A stretch of DNA of 64,000 nt from Nitrospirillum viridazoti CBAmc (GTDB lineage: Bacteria; Pseudomonadota; Alphaproteobacteria; Azospirillales; Azospirillaceae), in NCBI RefSeq assembly GCF_000730165.1, contig NZ_CP022110.1:2487501-2551500 (forward strand), in the 5' to 3' direction. A program made the position numbers and the translations under genes. The notes under the pieces are model-generated. The model worked only from the letters and a program-made list of their open reading frames with translations. It did no database searches and was not told the DNA's origin. Positions within the stretch are counted from its first letter, which is position 1, and each line of letters begins with the position of its first letter. Shown here one piece after another: positions 1 through 6,903 of the stretch.

Positions 1-6
1 CCCGCT

Positions 7-69
7 TCACAGGCTCTCACGTAGGCGCTGAAGGAAGGCGTCCGGTGGCGGCGATCCGCGGCATCGCAC
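7..69 (-). pseudogene. C-terminal remnant of an excisionase-like gene
   Basis: Read on the minus strand, these bases encode a tail ending PPDAFLQRLRESL before a stop at 7-9, with an in-frame stop just upstream at 70-72. The intact minus-strand gene at 930-1127 ends PPDTFLKRLHESV, so 9 of 13 residues match and the DNA is also recognisably similar. Only the C-terminal part survives, so this looks like a decayed duplicate. The low-GC two-gene cassette at 129-867 lies between the two copies. Confidence 0.4.
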
Positions 70-128
70 CTAGACGCCTCTCCTCCATACGCCTATATTC
101 GGTTGCGTCAGATCATCAGAGTGGGCTT

Positions 129-575
129 ATGTCGAGCATGGCTCAGTCTTCATCCAACACTGTTTTATCGCTGGCGCGCCAAAAATTTCTCTCAGGCGTG
201 GTAATAGCTGGGATTCCGATTGGACTTCAAATTGGAACTGCCGGCCTAATTTGGTCCGATCCCGCTTCATTTCCCAAATCAGATCAAGCATATTGCCATT
301 TATCATTTTGGTTTTTGCAGATAATACTACTATGCGTCGCTGTATGTGGAAATACGTTGGTGAATTTCAGCCTCAGATCGCGACCAAATTCTGTAAATAT
401 CACTATGGTACACGGCATGCAATTTTGGCTATTTATAATGATGCTGCCGGTTATTGCTTCGATGCTCAACTCTGACGTTCGGGCAATTTGGATTTTAATC
501 ATAGCGGTTGGGGCGGCAGCGGCCCTCTTCCTCTCTTATAAGATTGAGATTGAACTTGCCCTGGCGGGTGGCTGA
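129..575 (+). CDS. Low-GC multi-span membrane protein, unknown function
   Basis: About 148 residues from the ATG at 129. An earlier in-frame ATG at 45 would add a basic, shadow-like leader that overlaps the excisionase remnant, so 129 is preferred. Hydrophobic stretches suggest about four membrane spans: one after the short polar N-terminus, one around WFLQIILLCVAVCGN, one around FWLFIMMLPVIASML and one at IWILIIAVGAAAALFLS. Base composition is clearly more AT-rich than the phage genes to the right. The next gene starts one base after this stop, so the two are probably translated together. No family recognised. Position at the prophage end and composition suggest an accessory (moron) gene. 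Confidence 0.6.
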   Translation: MSSMAQSSSNTVLSLARQKFLSGVVIAGIPIGLQIGTAGLIWSDPASFPKSDQAYCHLSFWFLQIILLCVAVCGNTLVNFSLRSRPNSVNITMVHGMQFWLFIMMLPVIASMLNSDVRAIWILIIAVGAAAALFLSYKIEIELALAGG

Positions 576-576
576 A

Positions 577-867
577 ATGAAAATTATACGGGTAATTTTG
601 CTGTTAAATATCTTATTGCAGATGATAGAAACAATAACTCCAAGAATTATACCAGACTTTCTTGAGAATTTATCATTTTATTCTCATAACAGCATAGTCA
701 TATTTGGAATAATTACTGTCTTTGTGGTGGCGATTAGTGACATGAGCTTAGAAGCGAGGAAGATATCAAAACTGTTAATGAGAAAAGGCGAGAATAGTAT
801 ACTCGTTGGTGCATTCTCGATGGTAGACCGACTGATTGTTTCGTTAACACGCACTTCGCGTCGTTAG
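577..867 (+). CDS. Small low-GC membrane protein, unknown function
   Basis: About 96 residues from the ATG at 577, one base after the stop of the preceding membrane-protein gene. An upstream in-frame ATG at 508 lies deep inside that gene and is less likely. The N-terminus carries a hydrophobic helix after MKIIRV, and a second span lies around IVIFGIITVFVVAISD. The C-terminus is basic and polar. It shares the low GC of its neighbour and ends just before a strong inverted repeat that separates it from the convergent excisionase-like gene. The pair could be a two-component membrane system such as superinfection exclusion, but nothing in the sequence proves this. Confidence 0.55.
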   Translation: MKIIRVILLLNILLQMIETITPRIIPDFLENLSFYSHNSIVIFGIITVFVVAISDMSLEARKISKLLMRKGENSILVGAFSMVDRLIVSLTRTSRR

Positions 868-888
868 TTCATCTCTCAATGATGCGGC

Positions 889-922
889 GTGGGTGCAGAT
901 CCATTAACGTATCTGCACCCAC
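889..922. terminator. Bidirectional terminator-like hairpin
   Basis: Perfect 12-bp arms (889-900 and 911-922, starting GTGGGTGCAGAT) with a 10-nt loop. It lies between two convergent genes ending at 867 (plus) and 930 (minus), as expected for a shared terminator. Only a weak T-rich stretch follows. Confidence 0.6.
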
Positions 923-929
923 AATTACT

Positions 930-1127
930 TCAAACGCTCTCGTGCAAACGCTTAAGGAAGGTATCTGGCGGTGTCGTGATTAACCGCTTAGCGCCAACCT
1001 TCACTGAAGCTACCGCATTTTCGTTCACGAGCTGCTGGGTCTTGGTAGCGCCGAGGCCGACAGCCGCGCGCCACTCGCGCATGCTCCAGGCCAGTTTCGT
1101 GGGGGTGGCGGAGGTCTTGGTGCTCAT
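930..1127 (-). CDS. Excisionase-like HTH DNA-binding protein
   Basis: A 65-residue protein. The segment SMREWRAAVGLGATKTQQL followed by NENAVASVKVGAKRL has the pattern of Xis/AlpA-type winged helix-turn-helix proteins: a first helix, a recognition helix, then a basic hairpin (VGAKRLI). Such proteins bind phage attachment regions or promoters. It is the last gene of the leftward early operon and ends next to a terminator hairpin. A decayed copy of its C-terminus lies at the window's left edge. An alternative role is a small transcriptional regulator rather than a recombination directionality factor. Confidence 0.6.
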   Translation of the reverse strand: MSTKTSATPTKLAWSMREWRAAVGLGATKTQQLVNENAVASVKVGAKRLITTPPDTFLKRLHESV

Positions 1128-1142
1128 ATTGTCCTCGTTGCG

Positions 1143-1460
1143 TTACTGCCTTGGGTCGATGACGCGGGCCAAGTGCTTGGCGTAGACGGCATTAGCCTGC
1201 CAGTAGGCGGCTATGATTCCTTTTCGGGCCTTCCAGGCCTCTTCCGCCCTCGTGCGCGCCTGGACAGCCAGGTCGCGCAACAGGGCGCCGAGTACGCGGC
1301 GCTCTGACCTGGACAAGTCCAGGATTTGTCGGGCGGCGGGGAGCGCCAGAACGGGGTTCCTGACTTCCCGCCTGGCGCTACGCCCCCAGGCACCGCCGCC
1401 TGGTGGCTGGTGGGTAATCGTCTCCCCGATAAGGTCGGTGGCGACCGGTGCGCCGCTCAT
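1143..1460 (-). CDS. Hypothetical phage early protein
   Basis: About 105 residues from the ATG at 1460, which overlaps the stop of the PAPS-reductase-like gene in an ATGA junction and so decides the start. The N-terminus is Gly/Pro rich. The second half is helical and basic, with Arg/Ala-rich segments such as RSERRVLGALLRDLAVQARTR and a C-terminus rich in Ala, Lys and aromatic residues. No known family recognised. Its place between a PP-loop enzyme and an excisionase-like gene gives no firm functional clue. Confidence 0.6.
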   Translation of the reverse strand: MSGAPVATDLIGETITHQPPGGGAWGRSARREVRNPVLALPAARQILDLSRSERRVLGALLRDLAVQARTRAEEAWKARKGIIAAYWQANAVYAKHLARVIDPRQ

Positions 1461-2401
1461 TCGCACAGCCCATATGTGCTGGAGCACGACGGCGGCGCAG
1501 CGAACTTCAGCAGGTCGAACTGACGGCCGCCGAATGCCGTGCGGGACCACGCCACCATTGCGTCGATGTTGCAGTGGCGGAAGGCGTGTTCAGCGTCGTG
1601 CCCTTCCCCGTCAGCGTGGTGCAGCAGGGTGGAAAACCCCCGTTTGCTCGCCATGCCAACCAGCCGTTCCCACTCACGGATTTTGTCGATGTGATGTGGG
1701 TGGCGGCGGGAGGCGTTGTTGATCCCGTCCTTGCACTCATTGATGCAGAGGTAGCAGCCGACCCGAGAATGCCCCTGACTATAGAGCGGGTTCAGTTGGA
1801 CACCCCGGCTGAGAACGAAATCAACCGTCTGTTGTGCGGACCAGTCCACGATGGGGCGTTCAATCCACCAGCCTTCGGCGGCGCGCTCCCTCTCTGCCGC
1901 GTCCCTGCGGGCGTCACTTTCATCGCGGCGGACGCCCTGCCAGCTTTCCACGATCAGGCCCGCCGCCAAGAGGTCGAGCAAATACTTGTCCAGCGGCCGG
2001 CGCTTTAGTTCCTGAGTGCAGAACTGTGCCTTGCGGGACGGGAACCTCCCTTTCCATAGGCACAGGTCCAAGAAGGGGATGCCCGTGGGATGGAGAATGG
2101 AAAGGGCGCGCTCAACCACCTCGGCCGGGACGCCCTTGTTGGGCCATTGCTCCGCCACGTAGACCCGCTTTCGGGCGATGTCCGCGCTAAAGTCCGCCCG
2201 CACGGTGTCGATGCTGATATTCAACCGGCGCGGTAGGTAGTCCTGCACGTACTCCAAGGTTAGTTCGTGTTCGTTGCCCGTGTCCGCGAACACGAAGCGG
2301 CAACGGTCATGGCCATACCGGTCGAGGGCCAGCAGCGCGGTCGCGGTGCTGTCCTTACCGCCGGACACGGACACGATGGCGAGTGATGTGGTCGGGCTCA
2401 T
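1457..2401 (-). CDS. Phage PAPS-reductase-like PP-loop protein
   Basis: A 314-residue protein of the phosphoadenosine phosphosulfate reductase / adenine-nucleotide alpha-hydrolase family. The PP-loop SGGKDS lies at residues 13-18, followed by FADTGNEHELT, the usual second nucleotide-contact segment. A Cys-containing motif GCYLCINECKDG lies about three quarters along, as in other members that bind a metal or FeS cluster. The start at 2401 is set by an ATGA overlap with the upstream gene; the open frame extends further but reads like a shadow. Phage homologues are common. Their substrate is usually unknown, and roles in sulfur chemistry or nucleic-acid thiolation have been suggested. No other sulfur-assimilation or DNA phosphorothioation gene is nearby. 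Confidence 0.88.
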   Translation of the reverse strand: MSPTTSLAIVSVSGGKDSTATALLALDRYGHDRCRFVFADTGNEHELTLEYVQDYLPRRLNISIDTVRADFSADIARKRVYVAEQWPNKGVPAEVVERALSILHPTGIPFLDLCLWKGRFPSRKAQFCTQELKRRPLDKYLLDLLAAGLIVESWQGVRRDESDARRDAAERERAAEGWWIERPIVDWSAQQTVDFVLSRGVQLNPLYSQGHSRVGCYLCINECKDGINNASRRHPHHIDKIREWERLVGMASKRGFSTLLHHADGEGHDAEHAFRHCNIDAMVAWSRTAFGGRQFDLLKFAAPPSCSSTYGLCE

Positions 2402-2874
2402 GCGGCTCCCCCGGGTGCCTTCGCCAACTCGCTCATGAAGTGCCGGACCAAGGCGGCGGCCACCCGGAATTCGCGGGTGACGGTGCCGTGGCCGCCGGCC
2501 ACGGACCGGCTGATGTCGTGCCCGGTTTGCGACAGCATCGCGTCGTCGTGGGTAAGACGGCCGCCGGGGGTTTCGCCGACGGTGACAAGATCGTCCAGCC
2601 ACGCCGCCAGCATCGCCAAGTGGTTCGGCTGATAGGTGGTGCCGGGCTGGAGTATGGCCACTTTGCCCTGCCGAATGTTCGTTGCGACGACGTTGGAACT
2701 GAGCAGCCGGGACAGCAGCGCTTGCTTCTGGTGCAGCTGGGCAATGAGGGACAGAAGCACGGCGTCTTCTTCGGTCAGGTTGGCATCGGCCAGCGACAGG
2801 ATGAGCGTCTTCACGGCTGATGCCGCCGCCGGCGCGGCGTTGGGCTGGCCCTGGGGGCTGAACGTCATGGTCAT
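2398..2874 (-). CDS. Hypothetical phage early protein
   Basis: A 158-residue protein starting MTMTFSPQGQ at the ATG at 2874, which overlaps the stop of the MucR gene (ATGA). A Pro/Ala-rich leader precedes a helical core (residues about 20-90) and a C-terminal segment containing FRVAAALVRHFMSELAKA. No catalytic motif seen. It overlaps the next gene by four bases, so it is part of the translationally coupled leftward operon. Family not recognised. Confidence 0.65.
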   Translation of the reverse strand: MTMTFSPQGQPNAAPAAASAVKTLILSLADANLTEEDAVLLSLIAQLHQKQALLSRLLSSNVVATNIRQGKVAILQPGTTYQPNHLAMLAAWLDDLVTVGETPGGRLTHDDAMLSQTGHDISRSVAGGHGTVTREFRVAAALVRHFMSELAKAPGGAA

Positions 2875-3245
2875 TTCCCCCGCCGCGCCGGGCGCGCGCC
2901 CAAGCCCGCGCGCCTGGCCAGGGTGGAGCGGGTAGCGGAGTAGGCCGGGGCGGTCACGGGGTAGTTGTCGGGCAGGCCCCAGCGGGTTCGGTACTGATCC
3001 GGCGTCAGGCCGTGGGCGGCGGCCAGGTGGCCTTTGAGCATCTGCATGCGGCGCCCGCACTCCAGGCACACAATGTCTTCCGGGGTCACTGACTTGCGGA
3101 TAGCGATGGCGGGCACAGGCCCGGCCAGCGGCGTGGGCGCCGTGGGCGCGGCCTCCGCCGTGCGGGCGTGCAGCGCGCGGTGGATGTCGCGGATCAGGGC
3201 CGGCAGGGCGGTGGCGCTGACCGGCAGGGCGAGTTGCGCGCTCAT
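2871..3245 (-). CDS. MucR/Ros-family zinc-finger transcriptional regulator
   Basis: A 124-residue protein. Residues 51-110 match the MucR/Ros core: KSVTPEDIVCLECG, then MLKGHLAAAHGLTPDQYR and a segment resembling WGLPDNYPVTAPAYS. The Cys60, Cys63, His73 and His78 pattern is the prokaryotic C2H2 zinc site. MucR proteins bind AT-rich DNA and silence or activate genes in alphaproteobacteria. A phage copy could act on its own early promoters or on host surface-polysaccharide genes. It sits in a chain of four-base overlaps with the acyl-carrier-protein gene upstream and a hypothetical gene downstream. Confidence 0.88.
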   Translation of the reverse strand: MSAQLALPVSATALPALIRDIHRALHARTAEAAPTAPTPLAGPVPAIAIRKSVTPEDIVCLECGRRMQMLKGHLAAAHGLTPDQYRTRWGLPDNYPVTAPAYSATRSTLARRAGLGARPARRGK

Positions 3246-3508
3246 GCGGCGGTTCCTTGCGTGGCGGGCAGGCAGCGAGCGATGTAGTCGGCCAGGTCCT
3301 GCACGGTGGTGAAGTTGGTCCCGGTGATGGCGCCATCCGGGATGGGAAGGTTGAATTCGTCCTCCAGCAGCATGGTGATCTCGATCTCATCGAGGCTGTC
3401 GGCATGAAGGTCATCAGCGATGACGGTGGTGGGCCTCACCTCCCTGGCGTCGATGCCGAAGTGGGTCGCCAGGCCGCGCCGGATACGGTCGATGGTGGTG
3501 TCGGTCAT
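3242..3508 (-). CDS. Phage-encoded acyl carrier protein
   Basis: An 88-residue acidic protein whose centre reads ADDLHADSLDEIEITMLLED. This matches the phosphopantetheine attachment signature (DSL) of acyl carrier proteins; Ser38 would carry the prosthetic group. The following EFNLPIPDGA and TVQDLADYI segments also fit helices II to IV of AcpP-type carriers. The length is slightly over the usual 75-85 residues because of the C-terminal tail. No ketosynthase, acyltransferase or phosphopantetheinyl transferase lies nearby, so the host must load it. It overlaps both neighbours by four bases and is therefore an integral gene of the early operon. Confidence 0.88.
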   Translation of the reverse strand: MTDTTIDRIRRGLATHFGIDAREVRPTTVIADDLHADSLDEIEITMLLEDEFNLPIPDGAITGTNFTTVQDLADYIARCLPATQGTAA

Positions 3509-4293
3509 GCCGCCACCTCATCCGCCGGCGTGGTGGCGGGGGCCGGTAGCCAGTCCGGGATAGCCGGCGTGGCGTTCTGGTCGGGCGTGCCGCGCATGCC
3601 CATGAGGGCGCCGATGAAGTTGGGGTAGTAGGGCACGCGCAGGATGGCGATGCTGGCGTCCGGCGGCGTTCGGGTGGTGGCGGGGTAGTGGTGGATCATC
3701 AGGCCGAAGCCCGAGGTCCAGGCGTTGGGCGCGTCGGTGATGCGCCGGAAGTCCGCCAGCTTCGCGGGGTTCAGCTGGATCGGCTGGGGCGACGTGGCCG
3801 CGTCCGGGGTGGGGAATAGCTTGCGCCAGTCGGGCGCCTTCTTCGCCGTGACGATGGCGACGCCTTCTTCCTCTGTGGCGCACGCCAGGACGCCCCGGTG
3901 GTCTTCATCCTCGCTGCAATGCGTCACCATGGCGATGGCGGGCGGCTGGTTGCCCTCCCGGACGGTGATGATCAGCTTGTCCGGAACCATCCACGCCGGT
4001 GCCGACGGCGTGTAGACGGAGCCTTCGTCGAACAGTTCCGGCAGGGGCATGGTGGCGCAGTTGTCGATGATGTAGCGCGGCAGGCGGACCGACAGTGGCG
4101 CGGCGCAGATGGCGTCCGCGTCATGGAACATGCCCATGCTGTGCGCGTTACCCGCCACGATAAGGGCACCCTTCGCCGGATGCGGCTCGATGTAGAAGGC
4201 GGTCAGGTCATAGTCGGGCCGGGGGTTTGTCTCCGCCAGCAGCGGCGCCAGCATGTGGATGTACCGGGGGGTGAGGATGGTGTGGGTGCTCAT
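3505..4293 (-). CDS. Hypothetical protein, unknown fold
   Basis: A 262-residue protein starting MSTHTILTPRYIHMLAPLLA. It appears soluble, without signal peptide or membrane span. Alternating hydrophobic and polar stretches suggest beta-rich segments (GALIVAGNAHSMGMF; APLSVRLPRYIID). The C-terminal 30 residues are Pro/Ala-rich. The overall pattern is loosely reminiscent of clamp-like proteins, but I saw no diagnostic motif and would not assign this. It overlaps the acyl-carrier-protein gene by four bases and follows the lipoprotein gene by three bases, so it is co-transcribed. Confidence 0.65.
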   Translation of the reverse strand: MSTHTILTPRYIHMLAPLLAETNPRPDYDLTAFYIEPHPAKGALIVAGNAHSMGMFHDADAICAAPLSVRLPRYIIDNCATMPLPELFDEGSVYTPSAPAWMVPDKLIITVREGNQPPAIAMVTHCSEDEDHRGVLACATEEEGVAIVTAKKAPDWRKLFPTPDAATSPQPIQLNPAKLADFRRITDAPNAWTSGFGLMIHHYPATTRTPPDASIAILRVPYYPNFIGALMGMRGTPDQNATPAIPDWLPAPATTPADEVAA

Positions 4294-4296
4294 GGA

Positions 4297-4554
4297 TCAC
4301 CAATGGGTGTCGGGGGTGGCCGGGACGTCGGGGTGCTGGTGCTGTGGGCTGTGACAGCCCATCGGCCGGCCGTTGCCGTCGAGGCGGGGTGTCACCGCCA
4401 GGGCGCCGCCGCTGACCCTTTCCAGGTACTGACAGCCGGTTTCGACGTCGGTCAGCACCCGGGCCCAGCGTCCGGGGCCCGGGGTGTCGGCGGCGGCCTG
4501 GGGCTCACATCCGCTCAGCAGGGCCATGGCGGCGAGCGCGATGAAGGCCTTCAT
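4297..4554 (-). CDS. DUF6440-like phage lipoprotein
   Basis: An 85-residue protein from the ATG at 4554, which overlaps the upstream stop. Residues 1-16 form a lipoprotein signal, MKAFIALAAMALLSGC, with Cys16 as the lipidated residue. The mature part contains DVETGCQYLERV and GGALAVTPRLDGNGRPMGC. This resembles the DUF6440 pattern (TG-x-x-YL, then a Gly-rich stretch, TP-x-LD-x-x-G-x-P), a small domain frequent in phages. Export to the envelope makes a role in superinfection exclusion or envelope modification conceivable, but this is inference. Confidence 0.7.
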   Translation of the reverse strand: MKAFIALAAMALLSGCEPQAAADTPGPGRWARVLTDVETGCQYLERVSGGALAVTPRLDGNGRPMGCHSPQHQHPDVPATPDTHW

Positions 4555-5120
4555 GCCCCACCCCCGGCGGGCTGGACGGCGGGGTGGAATTCCCCTCGGC
4601 TGTAGACCATGGGCACGCTCTTGTTGGACCAGCACCACAGGTCCACCTCCGCACCGCGCTCACCGTTGGCGGCAAGCTCGAATTCCTCCGGGTACTCCTG
4701 CACCAAGGTGGTGGGGTCCTCGCAGAGGGAGTCGGGATCGTTCGTCAGGCACACCAGGGTGACGGCGCCCGGCACAGTCGGCACCTGTTCGCCATGGCTG
4801 GCGAGGGTCCATCGGCCGTCGCCGGCGACCAGGAGGGTGTCCGCGCCGAAGGAGTGGGTCCAACTGAACTTCACCACCATGCCATCGGTCAGGATGGTGA
4901 TGGCGGATGGGTCTTCGTCGGCCAGGCGCAGAAGGGCGCTGGGCAGGCCTTCGGGCGTATCCAGGTCGCCGTCCAGATCGTTGGGGATCAGTGCGCACCG
5001 GCCGTCCGGCAGTTGCACGATCCAGTCGGACGGTTGCCGAAGCGGGTCGGGGATCGTCTCGTCCAGATAGTCGGAGGGAAGCCACCGGACGTCGACGCCG
5101 GCGGGGGGCATGGCGCTCAT
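4551..5120 (-). CDS. Hypothetical acidic protein
   Basis: About 189 residues from the ATG at 5120, chosen because it overlaps the upstream XRE gene's stop in an ATGA junction. The protein is acidic, rich in Asp/Glu, Pro and Trp, with alternating beta-like segments (WIVQLPDGRCALIPNDLDG; GDGRWTLASHGEQVP). There is no signal peptide or membrane span and no recognised domain. The C-terminus ends in a Pro/Gly tail that overlaps the start of the lipoprotein gene by four bases. Confidence 0.6.
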   Translation of the reverse strand: MSAMPPAGVDVRWLPSDYLDETIPDPLRQPSDWIVQLPDGRCALIPNDLDGDLDTPEGLPSALLRLADEDPSAITILTDGMVVKFSWTHSFGADTLLVAGDGRWTLASHGEQVPTVPGAVTLVCLTNDPDSLCEDPTTLVQEYPEEFELAANGERGAEVDLWCWSNKSVPMVYSRGEFHPAVQPAGGGA

Positions 5121-5356
5121 GGGCGCGGTTCCTTTTTGGGCTTGGTGGGGCGGGGCTTCAAGACGAGGTCCATGTCCAGCGCCTCCGCCCACTTCACGAA
5201 GCGGGGTAGTTCCGGGAAGGTGTGGCCGCCTTCGATTAGCGACATGGCGGCCCGGGTTATGCCGATGCGTCGCGCCACCTCGGCCTGCGACAAGCCCAGC
5301 ACTTCGCGGCGGGCGCGCAGCTGGGCCATCAGGCGAAGAAGGGCGACGGCGGCCAT
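5117..5356 (-). CDS. Small XRE-family HTH regulator
   Basis: A 79-residue protein. LRARREVLGLSQAEVARRIG followed by ITRAAMSLIEGGHTFPELP is a standard XRE/Cro helix-turn-helix, with the recognition helix at TRAAMSLIE. A basic PKKEPRP tail follows. It lies four bases downstream of a second XRE gene and overlaps the next gene, so it belongs to the same leftward operon. It may be an antirepressor-type or Cro-like protein. Confidence 0.75.
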   Translation of the reverse strand: MAAVALLRLMAQLRARREVLGLSQAEVARRIGITRAAMSLIEGGHTFPELPRFVKWAEALDMDLVLKPRPTKPKKEPRP

Positions 5357-5360
5357 GGGA

Positions 5361-5768
5361 TCAGGCGGCCAGGTCGGTGGCGGTGCTGGTCACGGCGTTG
5401 GCGGAACGCAGCAGGGCCTTGCCGGCGTCCAGCATGTAGTCTTGCAGGTTGGGCGGCAGCTGGTTGTAGACGCGGGCAATCTCCAGCGATCCGCGGAACC
5501 GGTCGAAGCCGTCAGAGGGCGGCGTCGCCGTGTCAAAGCCATCCATGAAAAACGACACCGGGACGTCTAGGACGCGGGACAACTGCCACAGCATCGACGC
5601 GGAAACGCGGTTGGCGCCCTTCTCGTATTTCTGCACCTGTTGGAAGGCGACGCCGATGGCCTCGCCCATCTTTTCCTGGGACATGCCCATGAGGGTCCGG
5701 CGGATGCGGATGCGGCTGCCGATGTGCTGATCAAGGGCCAGGCTGGCCAGTTTCGTCTTACGGGTCAC
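5361..5768 (-). CDS. XRE-family transcriptional regulator
   Basis: A 135-residue protein. Residues 14-70 contain an HTH typical of a widespread alphaproteobacterial XRE group: IGSRIRIRRTLMGMSQEKMG, GVAFQQVQKYEKGANRVS, then SRVLDVPVSFFMDG. There is no S24 peptidase domain, so it is not a LexA/CI cleavable repressor. A 7-bp-arm palindrome lies 43 bp upstream of its start (5811-5827) and may be its own operator. The downstream XRE gene follows after four bases. Confidence 0.8.
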   Translation of the reverse strand: MTRKTKLASLALDQHIGSRIRIRRTLMGMSQEKMGEAIGVAFQQVQKYEKGANRVSASMLWQLSRVLDVPVSFFMDGFDTATPPSDGFDRFRGSLEIARVYNQLPPNLQDYMLDAGKALLRSANAVTSTATDLAA

Positions 5769-5810
5769 GGTGTCCTCTACGTTGAAAAAAGGGTGAGTTG
5801 GGGCGTTGGC

Positions 5811-5827
5811 GCCGAACGGTGTTCGGC
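5811..5827. promoter_or_regulatory. Operator-like inverted repeat upstream of XRE gene
   Basis: Perfect palindrome GCCGAAC-GGT-GTTCGGC in the 90-bp gap ahead of the XRE gene that starts at 5768. It is a plausible binding site for that regulator. It could also be a weak hairpin at the end of the upstream gene. Confidence 0.4.
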
Positions 5828-5858
5828 GGCCTGGTGAAATCGGACGGTGGTGTTGGGG

Positions 5859-6176
5859 TCAGTCGCCGGCCAGCTTGGCGGCCTTCACGCGGTCGGCGGC
5901 GGCCTTGTTGGCGGCCCGCCGTTCCCTGTCCTCGCGTGCCATCTGGCGCAGCAGGCGCGACAGCATCGTGAGGGCGCTTCCGCGCCTGTTGGCGATCCAG
6001 TCATAGGCGGCGTCGAAGATGGCTAGGCCGCGTTCCTTCCGGCGGGCGTTCCACGACTTGCGGCAGAAGTCGGAACAAAAGTTCTGGTCATGCCGGACGC
6101 GGGTATAATCGCCGCCGCACTCCAGGCATTCCGCCGGCGGCGCCTCCGGGCCCCGGTTGTGGCCGCGCTGGGTCAT
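5859..6176 (-). CDS. Small zinc-binding phage protein
   Basis: A 105-residue protein. Cys17-LE-Cys20 and, after a short loop, FCSDFCRKSWNARR (Cys34 and Cys38) form a probable four-Cys zinc site. A long basic helix follows (residues 50-105, many Arg/Lys/Ala), suggesting nucleic-acid binding. Its ATG at 6176 overlaps the stop of the upstream gene by four bases. No defined family beyond a phage zinc-finger-like protein. Confidence 0.65.
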   Translation of the reverse strand: MTQRGHNRGPEAPPAECLECGGDYTRVRHDQNFCSDFCRKSWNARRKERGLAIFDAAYDWIANRRGSALTMLSRLLRQMAREDRERRAANKAAADRVKAAKLAGD

Positions 6177-6775
6177 GCCGCGCCCCGCGCCCTGGCGGCC
6201 TCCCGCGCGCGTGTCGCTTCGATTTCCTGAAGCTGGCGGAAGCGCAGTTCGAAGGCCTCAGCTGCCACGGCGGGGTGAACAGCCGGCGTCAACTTCAGGG
6301 TGGAGGGCGGCCCCAGGTCGCTCGGCGGTTCGCCGTGGTACAGGTCGCGGAATTCCGTTGCCAGGGCGGCGCCCTGCGCTTCGGCCATGATGCGCTGGTC
6401 ATCAAGGCTAAGCGGCCAGTCCAGGCCGAAGCGCCGGCTGACGATGATGAGGAAGGGGGCGGCCAGAGCGTCGAACGGGTCGCTTCCGCCCGACCGGAAG
6501 GCCAGTTGCAGCACCGCCGCCCGCGTCGCCGGCGGGGTGTAGCCCAGGTAGGCGTCTGCGCAATGGGCCAGCATCGCAGGAAGGCGCAAGCGCTGCGGCA
6601 CGATCCGCGATAGCAGGACGGACCGCTGTGCCGTGCACCATCCGTTGAAGGGCGGGCGGCTGACCTGCGACAGGGCGTTGGCGAGGTGCCGAAGCGTGGC
6701 GGGCGCGTCCGAAAGCACGGGCGTCAGGATGCTGACGGCACCGCCGAAGGCGGGGCGGGCGGTTGGGGCGATCAC
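6173..6775 (-). CDS. Hypothetical phage early protein
   Basis: About 200 residues from a GTG at 6775 that overlaps the upstream TGA (GTGA junction); the open frame upstream of it reads as a shadow. The core looks alpha-helical: APATLRHLANALSQVS, then LRLPAMLAHCADAYLGYTPP, with an Arg/Ala-rich coiled C-terminus (RQLQEIEATRAREAARARG). The pattern of small helical blocks recalls phage accessory replication or antirepressor proteins, but no motif is diagnostic. Overlaps the zinc-binding gene downstream by four bases. Confidence 0.55.
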   Translation of the reverse strand: MIAPTARPAFGGAVSILTPVLSDAPATLRHLANALSQVSRPPFNGWCTAQRSVLLSRIVPQRLRLPAMLAHCADAYLGYTPPATRAAVLQLAFRSGGSDPFDALAAPFLIIVSRRFGLDWPLSLDDQRIMAEAQGAALATEFRDLYHGEPPSDLGPPSTLKLTPAVHPAVAAEAFELRFRQLQEIEATRAREAARARGAA

Positions 6776-6903
6776 GGCAGTTTCTCCAGCAGGATGATTG
6801 CGGCCGGAGCGATCAGCGTCACGATGGCGCCCCAACCCATCGGGGACAGGAAGCGCAGCGCGACAGTGTGGCGCCGAAGCCGGCGGCGGAGGCGGTGGGT
6901 CAT
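6772..6903 (-). CDS. Tiny membrane protein
   Basis: A 43-residue protein starting MTHRLRRRLRRHTVALRFLS at 6903, overlapping the upstream stop by four bases. The basic N-terminus is followed by one hydrophobic helix, WGAIVTLIAPAAIILLEKLP, so an inner-membrane peptide with its N-terminus in the cytoplasm is likely. Function unknown. Confidence 0.5.
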   Translation of the reverse strand: MTHRLRRRLRRHTVALRFLSPMGWGAIVTLIAPAAIILLEKLP

